Positions 36,002 to 44,443 of a stretch of DNA of 64,000 nt are shown one piece after another (the stretch's first letter is position 1; each line of letters begins with the position of its first letter). The stretch lies in the NCBI RefSeq assembly GCF_013141725.1, contig NZ_WHNZ01000061.1, positions 186,001 through 250,000 on the forward strand, read 5' to 3'. The notes beneath the pieces are model-generated. The model saw nothing but the letters and a program-made list of their open reading frames with translations, was not told the origin of the DNA and searched no databases. Source of the DNA: Paenibacillus planticolens. Its GTDB lineage: Bacteria; Bacillota; Bacilli; Paenibacillales; NBRC-103111. A program made the position numbers and the translations under genes.

Positions 36002-37006
36002 ATGAAGCCTTCCAACACCATTGTCCGCGTGTACCGCGGAAACATAACGGAAAGTATTCACCGCGTCCATCTCGCGCTCGTTAACGCCCAAGGGGCGCTG
36101 CTGCACGGGGCAGGCGACCCGCAATTCCTTACCTTCGCCCGTTCGACGGCGAAGCTTATACAAGCGCTGCCGGTCATTGAATCCGGCGCAGCTGACCGTT
36201 TCGGTCTCGGAGATGCCGAAATTGCTCTGTGCTGCGCTTCCCATAACGGGGAAGCCGAGCACGTGAACGCCGCCCGAAGCATCTTGGGCAAGCTTGGTTT
36301 CGATCGCGGGCACCTGCAGTGCGGTGCTCATGAGCCCTATCACGCGCCTACCGCGCAGGCGATGCGCGAACGGGGCGAAACCCCGACCACCCTGCATAAC
36401 AATTGCTCGGGCAAGCACTCAGGCATGCTGGCGCTATGTGCGCACCTCGGCGCTTCGCCGGATACGTACATGAGACTTCAGCATCCTGTGCAGCAGCTCA
36501 TGCTGGAAGCGGTGTCCGCGATGTCCGACATCCCTAAGTCGCAGATGGAGCTCGGGATCGACGGCTGCGGAGTGCCAGTGTTCGGCATGCCGATACCTAA
36601 TCTGGCTCTTGCTTTCGCCAGATTGGGAAGCCCGGAAGGACTGCCCGCGGCCCGTGCAAACGCTTGCCAGAGAATCGTTGCCGCGGTGCGAAAATATCCT
36701 CAATTCCTCGCAGGGCACGATCGCTTCGATACGCACTTAATTAAAGTGACGCAAGGCCGAATCGTCGGCAAAATGGGAGCTGAGGGCATCTTCGCACTAG
36801 CGGTTCCGGAACAGGGATTGGGCTTTGTGCTGAAGGTTGAAGACGGTAATCAGCGTGCGCTGTATCCCGCTGTTATTGAAGCGCTGAAGCAGTTGAACCT
36901 GCTTTCGGCACCCGAAGTCAGCGAGCTCGCCGCTTTCCATACGCCAACCGTTCATAACTGGCAAGGAACCGAGGTCGGAATCATCCGCCCCGATTTCCAG
37001 TTATAG
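36002..37006 (+). CDS. Type III (Rhizobium etli-type) L-asparaginase
   Basis: 334 aa. It hydrolyses asparagine to aspartate and ammonia. It belongs to the serine-beta-lactamase-like asparaginase class (asparaginase_II), not the AnsA/AnsB class. The catalytic Ser-Lys tandem is S48-T-A-K51 in ARSTAK. The metal site residues C135, K138 (NCSGKH) and C189 (GIDGCG) fall at the positions I recall for the R. etli enzyme. No signal peptide, so cytoplasmic. It is plus-strand, inserted between the minus-strand genes ylbG and ylbF, and ends seven bases from ylbF. The ribosome binding site GGAG is 12 bases from ATG, rather far. Confidence 0.93.
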   Translation: MKPSNTIVRVYRGNITESIHRVHLALVNAQGALLHGAGDPQFLTFARSTAKLIQALPVIESGAADRFGLGDAEIALCCASHNGEAEHVNAARSILGKLGFDRGHLQCGAHEPYHAPTAQAMRERGETPTTLHNNCSGKHSGMLALCAHLGASPDTYMRLQHPVQQLMLEAVSAMSDIPKSQMELGIDGCGVPVFGMPIPNLALAFARLGSPEGLPAARANACQRIVAAVRKYPQFLAGHDRFDTHLIKVTQGRIVGKMGAEGIFALAVPEQGLGFVLKVEDGNQRALYPAVIEALKQLNLLSAPEVSELAAFHTPTVHNWQGTEVGIIRPDFQL

Positions 37007-37012
37007 CAGGAG

Positions 37013-37474
37013 TTAACCGCAATTTCCGCTGCAGCTTCCGCCGGATGAACATCCTTTGCCGGTTGGAAGCGGGTTATTGCTGGGAACTTTAATAGATTCA
37101 GAAACGGCGTGAGCGATCGTCGTGGACACCGTGAACAGCAGGTCGTCCAACCGATCCTCCGCCTCTTTAAATCTGCGAACAGCCTCAACGCCGTGCAGCT
37201 TGTCCTGAATGTCATTAACAGCAGCCAACGCTTCATGATAGCTTGGGTGATAATGACCGAAGCGCTCGCATTCCTCGAATGCGTCTTTCTTTCGAGCGAA
37301 GACAGCCTGCAGCTCTTTCACTTCCGCGCTGTTCTCAACAGCGTTCTTCCAATATAAATAATCTGCCACTTCAGCAGAGGAATTAATCATGTCACCCATG
37401 TCATAGGCCTGCATAAGAACGGCCGACATATCGATCGTTTCTGCTTCCATTGTCTGTAACATACCTATGTTCAA
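37013..37474 (-). CDS. ylbF: YlbF (RicF), Y-complex Fe-S protein
   Basis: 153 aa from the TTG at 37474 after AGAGGAAGG; the family pattern (M..TMEA) suggests that the ATG at 37462 may be the real start. Helical protein with ERFGHYHPSYHEAL and RFKEAEDRLDDLL. The tail GCSSGGSCSGNCG holds three Cys (142, 148, 152), fitting the iron-sulfur site of the RicA-RicF-RicT complex that guides RNase Y and controls sporulation and biofilm in Bacillus. Usually adjacent to ylbG; here interrupted by the asparaginase gene. Confidence 0.93.
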   Translation of the reverse strand: MNIGMLQTMEAETIDMSAVLMQAYDMGDMINSSAEVADYLYWKNAVENSAEVKELQAVFARKKDAFEECERFGHYHPSYHEALAAVNDIQDKLHGVEAVRRFKEAEDRLDDLLFTVSTTIAHAVSESIKVPSNNPLPTGKGCSSGGSCSGNCG

Positions 37475-37552
37475 CTTCCTTCCTCTTAAAGAGTATCCAA
37501 CATCTCTACTATACCACAGTTCCTGCAGAGTTTCTTCCTTTTCTCTTAGAGC

Positions 37553-39577
37553 TTATTTATAAACACCTTCGTCATTAATGCCCGGTAAAATCAGTTTCAT
37601 TTCCTCCCAATCGTCACCGGACAAGGCAATTTCCTTATGCTCTTCCAATCCTTCCAGTATCCAACCTGACCGTTCTTCCCGCAAAATGCGAGGAATAATA
37701 ACGCGGCTCTGCCCTTCTTTGCGCAGCTGCAGGCAGCTTTTCCACTCAATCGCCTTGCGAATCATGTCTTTGCGCGTAGAACCGTGGTAAGACCGGAAAT
37801 CTTGAAGCCAGCTTACCGGAATACTCTCCATGTCCGGGTACAAATCGCCTTGCTCCGGCAGCTCGGAATCCATCTCATACAGCTGGATAGAATCCCTGGA
37901 ATAGCATAAACCCTGTGTCTGATTCCCCAAAAAATTGTCCGATTCGGCAGCGGGATCGTCAGCCTCCTTGCGGCTGCTTTTAGGGTTATAGCCCATATTC
38001 TCCAAACACTTCGCAAGCTGAGACAACTGATCTTTGGGCACGATAAAATCAGCACCGCCGACACGTTCCTTAAGAAACGGCTGGCATTTCTCGTTTCTGA
38101 GCAGGGCATCCGCAATTTCATTCGAACGGCAGCGAAGCAGCGTTACTTCTTCAATATGCACCTTGCCTGCCTGCTCGCCCCATTGCCGCATCGTTTGAAT
38201 AACAGGCTCCGGAACTTCATAATAAGCCTTCTCTTGCAGTATCCGGATGATCTCTTCACTGCTTTGCCCCTGTTCCCAGGCACGATAAAAGCTTTCTTTC
38301 GTCAAGCAGTAGGTGCGCACATGATCCGTCTGCTGAAGGTCAGCGAACGCAGCGATGTCCCATTCCGTACGAAGACCTGCATCCGGAAGCAAAAGTATTT
38401 CAAAATCAGGCTGCACATAAAAAGAAGGCGCTTTTGCTTGCGATTCCACTGAGCTTGCACGACTTGCGCCAAATTCGTCTTCTCCGCCCGGTGAAAACAA
38501 CCATCGAAACCAGACACCGCCATTGGCATCTGCAGCGAGCTCTACAAAACGGAAGAGCGACAGCGGGAGAATCCAGCTGTTCAGGAACGCCTGGCGGAGC
38601 GACTCCGCTTCATTTGCCTGGGCTCCCCGGGAGCAGCATGCCAAGATGCCTCTCAAAATATCGTCGATGCCATACCACTGCCCGGCCTCCGTCTTCTCCA
38701 TCCACGTGATGCCATGCTGCAGCCAGACAGGTGCGGGAAGCAGCAGCTGGCGCCAAACGCTGTAAAGCTGCGCCTGCTGCCTCTCATAGGCGCCTTCAAG
38801 CCAATTCATGCAGGCTTTCTTCTTGAAGAAGAGCTGCTCGCCGTTCCCTGTAAGAAAGCCCATCCGAATGGCCAATTCGAGCATGAGCACCGTCCCGTCA
38901 TCATACTGATCTCTGAAAGCATACGTAATCCCCGAGGAGCGAAGCAGATCATTAGGCAGTGAAATGTGCTGGGTAAGCTTGGCAAGCTGCTTTTTATGCA
39001 AAGTTCCCTTGTTCGTTAACGGGAGAGAAAGCTGCTGAGAACACGCGGCAAGAAAGTGAAATAGCTGCTGTGCAAGACCTCTCGGATGAACCGGAGCGGC
39101 ATCCTGTTCGTCGCCGCTCACATGGATGGCCCCCGCCGGCAGCAGTGCCAGAGCGCTTTCGTCTTCAACAGTCGCCAGTTGGACCGAGGGGAACAGAAGC
39201 TCCTGCCAAGAGGCAAAAGCATCCTCCGGCAGTACAAAAAGCTGCTCCCCCCATGCTTTGCGAAAGGCGGCAATAACGCCTGTCCGTCTAAGGCCTAGGA
39301 GGCCTATAGCAACTTGTGCGCCGGCCATTCGAAGGCCCGCTTGCTTCTCAAGTGCCTCGCGCGTGAACGATTCACAGCCGAACGCAGCAAGAATTAGGCG
39401 GAGTGTATTTTTTTCATCCACGGACAGATGGGAAAGCAGTCTTATCAGATATTTTCGATCCGTCAGCAAATCAGACAATGAAACCCCATCCTTCATGTAA
39501 GAAGCGCACCAAGTCTGGCTGGAAATAAGCTTTTTCAAGTCTTCAGGCATTCTATGTACGACTGTTTCATACCTCAT
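37553..39577 (-). CDS. Helicase-associated domain protein, partner of XPB-like helicase
   Basis: 674 aa from ATG 39577 (MRYETVVHRMPEDLKKLI), chosen for AAGGAG just upstream; the longer reading to 39646 runs deeper into the helicase gene. No P-loop or DEAD box. Winged-helix-like stretches at the N-terminus (LSHLSVDEKNTLRLILAAFG, EALEKQAGLRMAG) and a C-terminal region with FYVQPDFEILLLPDAGL and RNEKCQPFLKERVGGADFIVPKD resemble the XPB/Ssl2 N-terminal (Helicase_C_3) domain that accompanies bacterial XPB. It overlaps the helicase gene by 11 bases. Role inferred: a partner or regulator of the helicase. Confidence 0.8.
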   Translation of the reverse strand: MRYETVVHRMPEDLKKLISSQTWCASYMKDGVSLSDLLTDRKYLIRLLSHLSVDEKNTLRLILAAFGCESFTREALEKQAGLRMAGAQVAIGLLGLRRTGVIAAFRKAWGEQLFVLPEDAFASWQELLFPSVQLATVEDESALALLPAGAIHVSGDEQDAAPVHPRGLAQQLFHFLAACSQQLSLPLTNKGTLHKKQLAKLTQHISLPNDLLRSSGITYAFRDQYDDGTVLMLELAIRMGFLTGNGEQLFFKKKACMNWLEGAYERQQAQLYSVWRQLLLPAPVWLQHGITWMEKTEAGQWYGIDDILRGILACCSRGAQANEAESLRQAFLNSWILPLSLFRFVELAADANGGVWFRWLFSPGGEDEFGASRASSVESQAKAPSFYVQPDFEILLLPDAGLRTEWDIAAFADLQQTDHVRTYCLTKESFYRAWEQGQSSEEIIRILQEKAYYEVPEPVIQTMRQWGEQAGKVHIEEVTLLRCRSNEIADALLRNEKCQPFLKERVGGADFIVPKDQLSQLAKCLENMGYNPKSSRKEADDPAAESDNFLGNQTQGLCYSRDSIQLYEMDSELPEQGDLYPDMESIPVSWLQDFRSYHGSTRKDMIRKAIEWKSCLQLRKEGQSRVIIPRILREERSGWILEGLEEHKEIALSGDDWEEMKLILPGINDEGVYK

Positions 39578-41273
39578 GCTTTTCTCCTTTTTGTGCTCTC
39601 TTTTCAGGACTCCACCTTGTGATGCAGTATTCATAGCCTTGCTCAACCAAAAACAGCTGACGCTTCATGGCAAAATCCTGTTCCTTCGTATCCGTGCTGA
39701 TGATCGAATAAAATACGGCAGCGTTGGAGCCGCTGCTCTTCGGGCGAAGAATACGCCCAAGCCGCTGCGCTTCCTCTTGACGTGAGCCATAGCTGCCCGA
39801 CACTTGAATAGCGACCGCGGCATCCGGCAAATCCACCGCAAAATTAGCCACTTTGGAGACGATAAGCAGCGGCAGCGCCCCCTTTTTAAATTGTTCGTAC
39901 AACTCCTCCCGTCGTTCATACGACATCGAGCCGCTGATCATCGGGGCACCGGTATGGGCCGCAATCTGTTCCAATTGATCGATATATTGTCCGATAATAA
40001 GGGTTTGTTCATTGGAATGAAGCTGCAGCAAATGGTCAATCACTTTTTGCTTGGCCATATTTTCGCCGGCAATCCGGAACTGCTGTCTGGCCCCAGAGGC
40101 TCCGTAAAGATCGCGATCGCCCTCAGACAGATCAACGCGCACTTCCTGACAGGTGACCTTCGCAATCCAGCCTTGCGACTCCAGCTCCTTCCAAGCCATA
40201 TCAAACTTTTTCGGCCCTACCAGAGAGAAAACTTCTCCCTCTCTACCGTCCTCCCTTATTAAAGTGGCAGTTAAACCGAGTCGGCGAGTCGCTTGAATGT
40301 CCGCAGTGGCTCGAAAGACGGGAGCAGGGAGAAGATGCACCTCATCATAGATGATCAGTCCCCATTCTCTCTCGCTGAACAATCGCATATGAGCGAAGTC
40401 GTCCCCCTTTCTCCCGCGATGCGTCAAGATTTGATACGTTGCGATTGTAATCGGCCGTACATCCTTCGTTGTCCCGTTATATTCGCCTACCTGATCTTCT
40501 CCAAGACCTGTTTTGCTCAAAATTTCCCGCTTCCACTGCTTCACGGATGTGACATTCGAGGTAAGAATCAACGTTGCACAGGAGCATCTCGCCATCGCGG
40601 CGATGCCGATCACGGTTTTCCCGGCTCCGCACGGGAGCACAAGCACACCGCTCCCTCCTTCTCCGATGCGGTGAAAAGCATCAACGGCACTCTTTTGATA
40701 GTCACGCAATTGAAAAGGGGCTTCCGCCGTCTCCTCAGTCCGCAGCCTAATAGGAAGAAATTCGCCGCTCCGGCAGGCTGCTAAATCTTCAACCGGATAT
40801 CCCAGCTTGATCAGTTCCTGCTTCAACAAGCCGCGAAATGCCGGTGAAACGGCAATAGCCCGCTCGCCGCGGGTGTCTTCCAAATATGTTTTCAGTGACT
40901 CACACGCACGAATTTCTTTCAATATGACCGTGTCATCACTGACCAGATAAAGCTCGTTTCCGACGTTTTCCATGCGCAAAATCCCATATCGGTTCGCATA
41001 TTTCCGAATGCCACTGAGCACGGAGGAAGGTACACCGAATTTGGCATTTTGCTGCAAGCACGCGGACATCTGTTCGACGGGCATGCCCGCGGCGGCTGCA
41101 TTCCAAAGCGATAGCGGCGTAATCCTGTACGTGTGGAGATGCTCCGGGCTTTTGACGAGATCGGCAAACCGGGACAAGGTCCCGCGAACGGATTCAAACT
41201 CAGGATGATTCGTTTCCAGCAGGATCGACAAATCGCTCTGAACGATCAGAGGACGGGTAGAATCTCCATGCAT
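39567..41273 (-). CDS. XPB/Rad25-like DNA repair helicase
   Basis: 568 aa superfamily 2 helicase. N-terminal Helicase_C_3 domain (about 8-130: LIVQSDLSILLE), damage-recognition-like middle, then motif I PCGAGKT (214-220), motif II DEVH (310-313), motif III LGLTATL, and the XPB-specific RED triad (340-342). The C-terminal half carries QRLGRILRPKS and a region like the thumb. XPB melts DNA in nucleotide excision repair of eukaryotes and archaea; bacterial copies are scattered. GGAGGT stands before ATG 41273. It is co-translated with the downstream 674-aa partner. Confidence 0.93.
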   Translation of the reverse strand: MHGDSTRPLIVQSDLSILLETNHPEFESVRGTLSRFADLVKSPEHLHTYRITPLSLWNAAAAGMPVEQMSACLQQNAKFGVPSSVLSGIRKYANRYGILRMENVGNELYLVSDDTVILKEIRACESLKTYLEDTRGERAIAVSPAFRGLLKQELIKLGYPVEDLAACRSGEFLPIRLRTEETAEAPFQLRDYQKSAVDAFHRIGEGGSGVLVLPCGAGKTVIGIAAMARCSCATLILTSNVTSVKQWKREILSKTGLGEDQVGEYNGTTKDVRPITIATYQILTHRGRKGDDFAHMRLFSEREWGLIIYDEVHLLPAPVFRATADIQATRRLGLTATLIREDGREGEVFSLVGPKKFDMAWKELESQGWIAKVTCQEVRVDLSEGDRDLYGASGARQQFRIAGENMAKQKVIDHLLQLHSNEQTLIIGQYIDQLEQIAAHTGAPMISGSMSYERREELYEQFKKGALPLLIVSKVANFAVDLPDAAVAIQVSGSYGSRQEEAQRLGRILRPKSSGSNAAVFYSIISTDTKEQDFAMKRQLFLVEQGYEYCITRWSPEKRAQKGEKHEV

Positions 41274-41357
41274 GGGGTGCCACCTCCTTTTCCTCTAGTA
41301 TGAAAGGAAAGCACCGGATTTAAACCTATCGGGCACGTCCGTTTTAACGGCGAAAAT

Positions 41358-41396
41358 GCAAAACGGGCAGCCCGGCGACGACCGCCGGACTACCCG
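41358..41396 (-). terminator. Intrinsic terminator after the two oxidoreductase genes
   Basis: Minus strand CGGGTAGTCCGGCG / CGCCGGGCTGCCCG stem followed by TTTTG. It isolates the oxidoreductase pair from the helicase genes. Confidence 0.82.
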
Positions 41397-41422
41397 AATA
41401 AAGAAATTTATGCCATAAAATT

Positions 41423-42496
41423 TTATTCAACACGAATGGCTTTTTCCTGAGCAAGCAAGCAGAGCTCTGCCGCTTTAAACGTATGTGCCTGCGTCATGGC
41501 ATTCTCAGTCCGATGAATACAATCAAGGATCAACTGACCGAAGAAAGGAAAGCCTACTTGTCCATGAAGACTGTAGTGTTTCTCGCCTTGCTGATTGACC
41601 AGATACAGCTGATCTCCTTGCGGATCGCGTGCAATGTCAATGTATTTGCGGAGTTCGATATACCCTTCTGTTCCAAGGATCAGCGTGCGTCCGTCGCCCC
41701 ATGTTCCCAGACCGCTCGGTGTCAGCCAGTCCACACGGAAGTAGTTTGTTGCTCCATTGTCTCCAACCAAGGTAGCGTCCCCGAAATCCTCCAGCTCAGG
41801 ATAATCCTTCGCATGGTAGTTCGCCACTTTACTGCTTACAACGGTAGCGTCTTTACATCCCGCGTAATGCAGAAATTGTTCAATTTGGTGAGAACCGATA
41901 TCACACAGAATACCGCCATACTTATCTTTTTTGAAAAACCAATCCGGACGGCTTGCGGCACTCAATCTGTGCGGTCCGAGCCCCATAACCTGAACCACCC
42001 GGCCGATAGCCCCCTCTTCAATCAACTGCCCGGCAAATACAGCGCTTTCTACATGCAGACGTTCGCTGTAGTAAACGGCATATTTGCGGCCAGTCTCTTC
42101 CACCTTCGCTTTGGCAGCGGCAAGCTGATCCAGCGACGTGAAGGGAGTTTTGTCCGTAAAGTAGTCTTTGCCGTGTTCCATCGCCCGGATGCCCAACGGT
42201 CCGCGCTCTGACGGAACAGCGGCTGCGGCAATAAGCTTGACTTCCGCGTCGTCAAAAATTTCTTGCTCCGAAGAAGCCGCTTTCGCCTGCGGATATTTCT
42301 CAATGAAAGCCGCGACCTTCGCAGGATCTTGGTCGTAGACCCATTTCAGCTCCGCTCCAGCTTCCAGCAGCCCGTTGCACATGCCATAGATATGACCATG
42401 ATCCAGTGCAATAGCAGCGAAAACGAACTCTCCTTTTTGCACGACGATGTTCGGCTTTCCTTTTGGTGCGTAATTCATTCCATCGCTTTTTTGCAT
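41423..42496 (-). CDS. Gfo/Idh/MocA family oxidoreductase, divergent member
   Basis: 357 aa from ATG 42496, with GGAGG nine bases upstream; the longer start at 42523 lacks a site. N-terminal Rossmann (FVFAAIALDHGHIYGMCNGLL) and C-terminal beta-sheet domain with GGILCDIGSHQIEQFLHYAG. The usual catalytic EKP motif reads DKTPF here, and the glycine motif is also altered, so this is an unusual branch. Sugar or cyclitol substrate unknown. It follows a second, typical family member, separated by 67 bases; both are probably one sugar-modifying operon. Confidence 0.88.
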   Translation of the reverse strand: MQKSDGMNYAPKGKPNIVVQKGEFVFAAIALDHGHIYGMCNGLLEAGAELKWVYDQDPAKVAAFIEKYPQAKAASSEQEIFDDAEVKLIAAAAVPSERGPLGIRAMEHGKDYFTDKTPFTSLDQLAAAKAKVEETGRKYAVYYSERLHVESAVFAGQLIEEGAIGRVVQVMGLGPHRLSAASRPDWFFKKDKYGGILCDIGSHQIEQFLHYAGCKDATVVSSKVANYHAKDYPELEDFGDATLVGDNGATNYFRVDWLTPSGLGTWGDGRTLILGTEGYIELRKYIDIARDPQGDQLYLVNQQGEKHYSLHGQVGFPFFGQLILDCIHRTENAMTQAHTFKAAELCLLAQEKAIRVE

Positions 42497-42563
42497 ATCC
42501 GAATTCCTCCGCGATCTCTCCATGTAATGGAAGGGTCAATTAGTCTTATGGATCAATAGTGAT

Positions 42564-43724
42564 TTATCTTGAAGCCGAAACATCAAATGTCTTGAACCCA
42601 GCTTCCTTCTGAACGGTGGAATTCTTGATTTTATCCTGCAAATGCTGTTCGAAAAGCTCCTCGTCAATCGGCAGATCAACCCAGTTGTCCGTCCATGTGG
42701 ATAACAGCATCGCATTGGAAAGCATTAATCCTTTGATGCCTTCTTCCCCTGGAGCAACGAGCGGCGTGCCGTGCAGAATCGCATCTACGAAGTTTTGCGT
42801 AATCCCCATGTGGCTTGTCTCCTTGCCTTCGATCGGGATATCGATTTTCCAGCACTCCGGTTGACCGAATCCGCCTTTGAACGTTGCGTTGAATTCTCTT
42901 TCGGAAACGCGCAAACGCCAGAATGTCAGCTTGCCGTCCTCAATAACAATTTTGCCGCGGTCCCCGGAAATCTCGAAGCGGTTCGTTCCCGGAGCTTCCC
43001 CCGTCGTTGTAACGAACAGCCCTGTCGCACCGTTCTCATACTCGACGAATGCCGTTACATCGTCTTCAACTTCGATATTGCGGTGTTTGCCGAAATAACA
43101 GAACGCGCGAACGCGTTTCGGCATCATATCGATCGTCCACTGCCACAAGTCGAGTTGATGCGGATCTTGGTTAATGAGAACGCCTCCGCCTTCACCGGAC
43201 CAAGTTGCACGCCAGCCGCCTGAATCGTAGTAGCTTTGGGATCTGTACCAGTTTGTAATAATCCAGTTCGTTCTGCGGATTTCTCCAAGCTCACCGGAGG
43301 AAACCAGATCTTTCAACTTTGTATATAAAGGGTTCGTACGCTGATTGTACATCATGCTGAATACTTTTCCTGAAGCTTGTGCGGCTTCGTTCATTTGACG
43401 AACTTGTTTCGTGTAAACGCCCGCAGGCTTCTCGCACAATACGTGGAGCCCGGCTTTAAATGCTTTGATTGCTGTTTCAGGGTGATCGTAGTGTGGAGTC
43501 GCAATCAGTACACTATCAATGACGCCTGAGTTCAGGAATGTATCGAGATTGTCGAATAATTGAACACCTTCACCCAAGTTTTCTTTTGCCCATTCCAAAC
43601 GATCCGTTCTAAACTCGCAAATAGCCGTTAACTCGGCGCCTTTTACTTCGTTGTTCACCAAATATTTGGCATGTCCGGTTCCCATATTGCCCAGACCGAC
43701 AATACCAATCCTAACTTTCTCCAT
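42564..43724 (-). CDS. Gfo/Idh/MocA family oxidoreductase
   Basis: 386 aa with a standard NAD(P) site VRIGIVGLGNMGTGHAKYL (4-22), the catalytic CEKPAGVY (about 116-123), and the GGWRATWSGEGGGVLINQDPHQLDL active-site loop. Acts on an unknown sugar or inositol derivative. It is the first gene of a two-gene operon with a divergent paralogue. A LacI/CcpA-like operator lies about 36 bases upstream, which suggests control by sugar. Confidence 0.95.
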   Translation of the reverse strand: MEKVRIGIVGLGNMGTGHAKYLVNNEVKGAELTAICEFRTDRLEWAKENLGEGVQLFDNLDTFLNSGVIDSVLIATPHYDHPETAIKAFKAGLHVLCEKPAGVYTKQVRQMNEAAQASGKVFSMMYNQRTNPLYTKLKDLVSSGELGEIRRTNWIITNWYRSQSYYDSGGWRATWSGEGGGVLINQDPHQLDLWQWTIDMMPKRVRAFCYFGKHRNIEVEDDVTAFVEYENGATGLFVTTTGEAPGTNRFEISGDRGKIVIEDGKLTFWRLRVSEREFNATFKGGFGQPECWKIDIPIEGKETSHMGITQNFVDAILHGTPLVAPGEEGIKGLMLSNAMLLSTWTDNWVDLPIDEELFEQHLQDKIKNSTVQKEAGFKTFDVSASR

Positions 43725-43759
43725 GCATACTCACCTTTTTCCTATCAGATTCACAATGA

Positions 43760-43774
43760 TTGAACACGTTACCA
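43760..43774. promoter_or_regulatory. Candidate LacI/CcpA-type operator upstream of oxidoreductase operon
   Basis: TTGAACACGTTACCA differs by one base from the relaxed cre pattern WTGNAANCGNWNNCW and has the partial dyad of LacI-family sites. It lies 36-50 bases upstream of the ATG at 43724, where it would control the two-gene operon. No LacI gene is near. Confidence 0.4.
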
Positions 43775-43844
43775 ATGTAGCATATTTTAGCTCCCCGCAT
43801 CTTGTCGCAGATTGACTACCTTATTGCGAACTTTGACAGATACC

Positions 43845-43870
43845 AAGGATAAACGACTTCGTCGTCCTTT
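43845..43870. repeat. 26-nt dispersed hairpin repeat, copy 2
   Basis: Identical over 26 bases to 764-789 (27 including one more shared C on the 5' side). Here it lies between the oxidoreductase operon promoter region and the CBS gene terminator. Confidence 0.7.
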
Positions 43871-43891
43871 TATACTTTCTTATCTACAAAT

Positions 43892-43930
43892 AAAAAGAAA
43901 TCCTTTCCCTTCTATTAGGAAAAGATTTCA
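43892..43930 (-). terminator. Intrinsic terminator of CBS-domain gene
   Basis: Minus strand GAAATCTTTTCC / GGGAAAGGATTTC with five T after it, starting about 11 bases after the stop at 43941. Confidence 0.85.
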
Positions 43931-43940
43931 CTATGCCTCT

Positions 43941-44381
43941 TTATCTAGCGCCGACCGGCGATCTATCCGAAGAAATTTTGCTGAGCGCTTGACCGGCTTC
44001 ATCTTCAAATATGCCGCGCACCGCCAAATCACCAATAGCTACAATGCCGACCAGCTCGCCATTTTCGACCACCGGCAGCCGCCTGATCTGATTTTTCGCC
44101 ATGATTTTGGCTGCTTCATCAATTGAAGTATTGGGATCTATGGTAGCAACATCCTTCGATATCACCTGCTCAACAGCCGTAGAGCCGGAATGCTTTTCGG
44201 CGTAGCCGCGGACAACCAGGTCCCGGTCGGTTACAACGCCGATGAGCTTCTTGCCGTCAACAACCGCAACGAATCCGATATCGTGTTGTTTCATTTTCAG
44301 CGCGATTTCGTATACATTATCCTGCAAAGTAACCGTCACACAGTCTTTGCTCATAATCTCTCTAACTGTTTTGTCTGCCAT
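43941..44381 (-). CDS. CBS-domain protein
   Basis: 146 aa from ATG 44381, nine bases after GAGGAGGG; a GTG at 44387 is too close to that site. It is two CBS motifs and nothing else: VREIMSKDCVTVTLQDNVYEIALKMKQHDIGFVAVVD and a second unit with IDEAAKIMAKNQIRRLPVV. Such pairs bind adenosine nucleotides and act as sensors; partner unknown. It lacks the ACT domain of AcuB, so it is not the missing acu gene. Monocistronic. Confidence 0.92.
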   Translation of the reverse strand: MADKTVREIMSKDCVTVTLQDNVYEIALKMKQHDIGFVAVVDGKKLIGVVTDRDLVVRGYAEKHSGSTAVEQVISKDVATIDPNTSIDEAAKIMAKNQIRRLPVVENGELVGIVAIGDLAVRGIFEDEAGQALSKISSDRSPVGAR

Positions 44382-44443
44382 GTCCACTATCCCTCCTCAG
44401 AGTTGTCTTACAGACATAGCATTCTCCAAAGGATGGACGGCAT

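Noticed and set aside
43941..44381. CBS protein as AcuB
   Set aside because: It has only two CBS motifs and no ACT domain, and is far from acuA/acuC.
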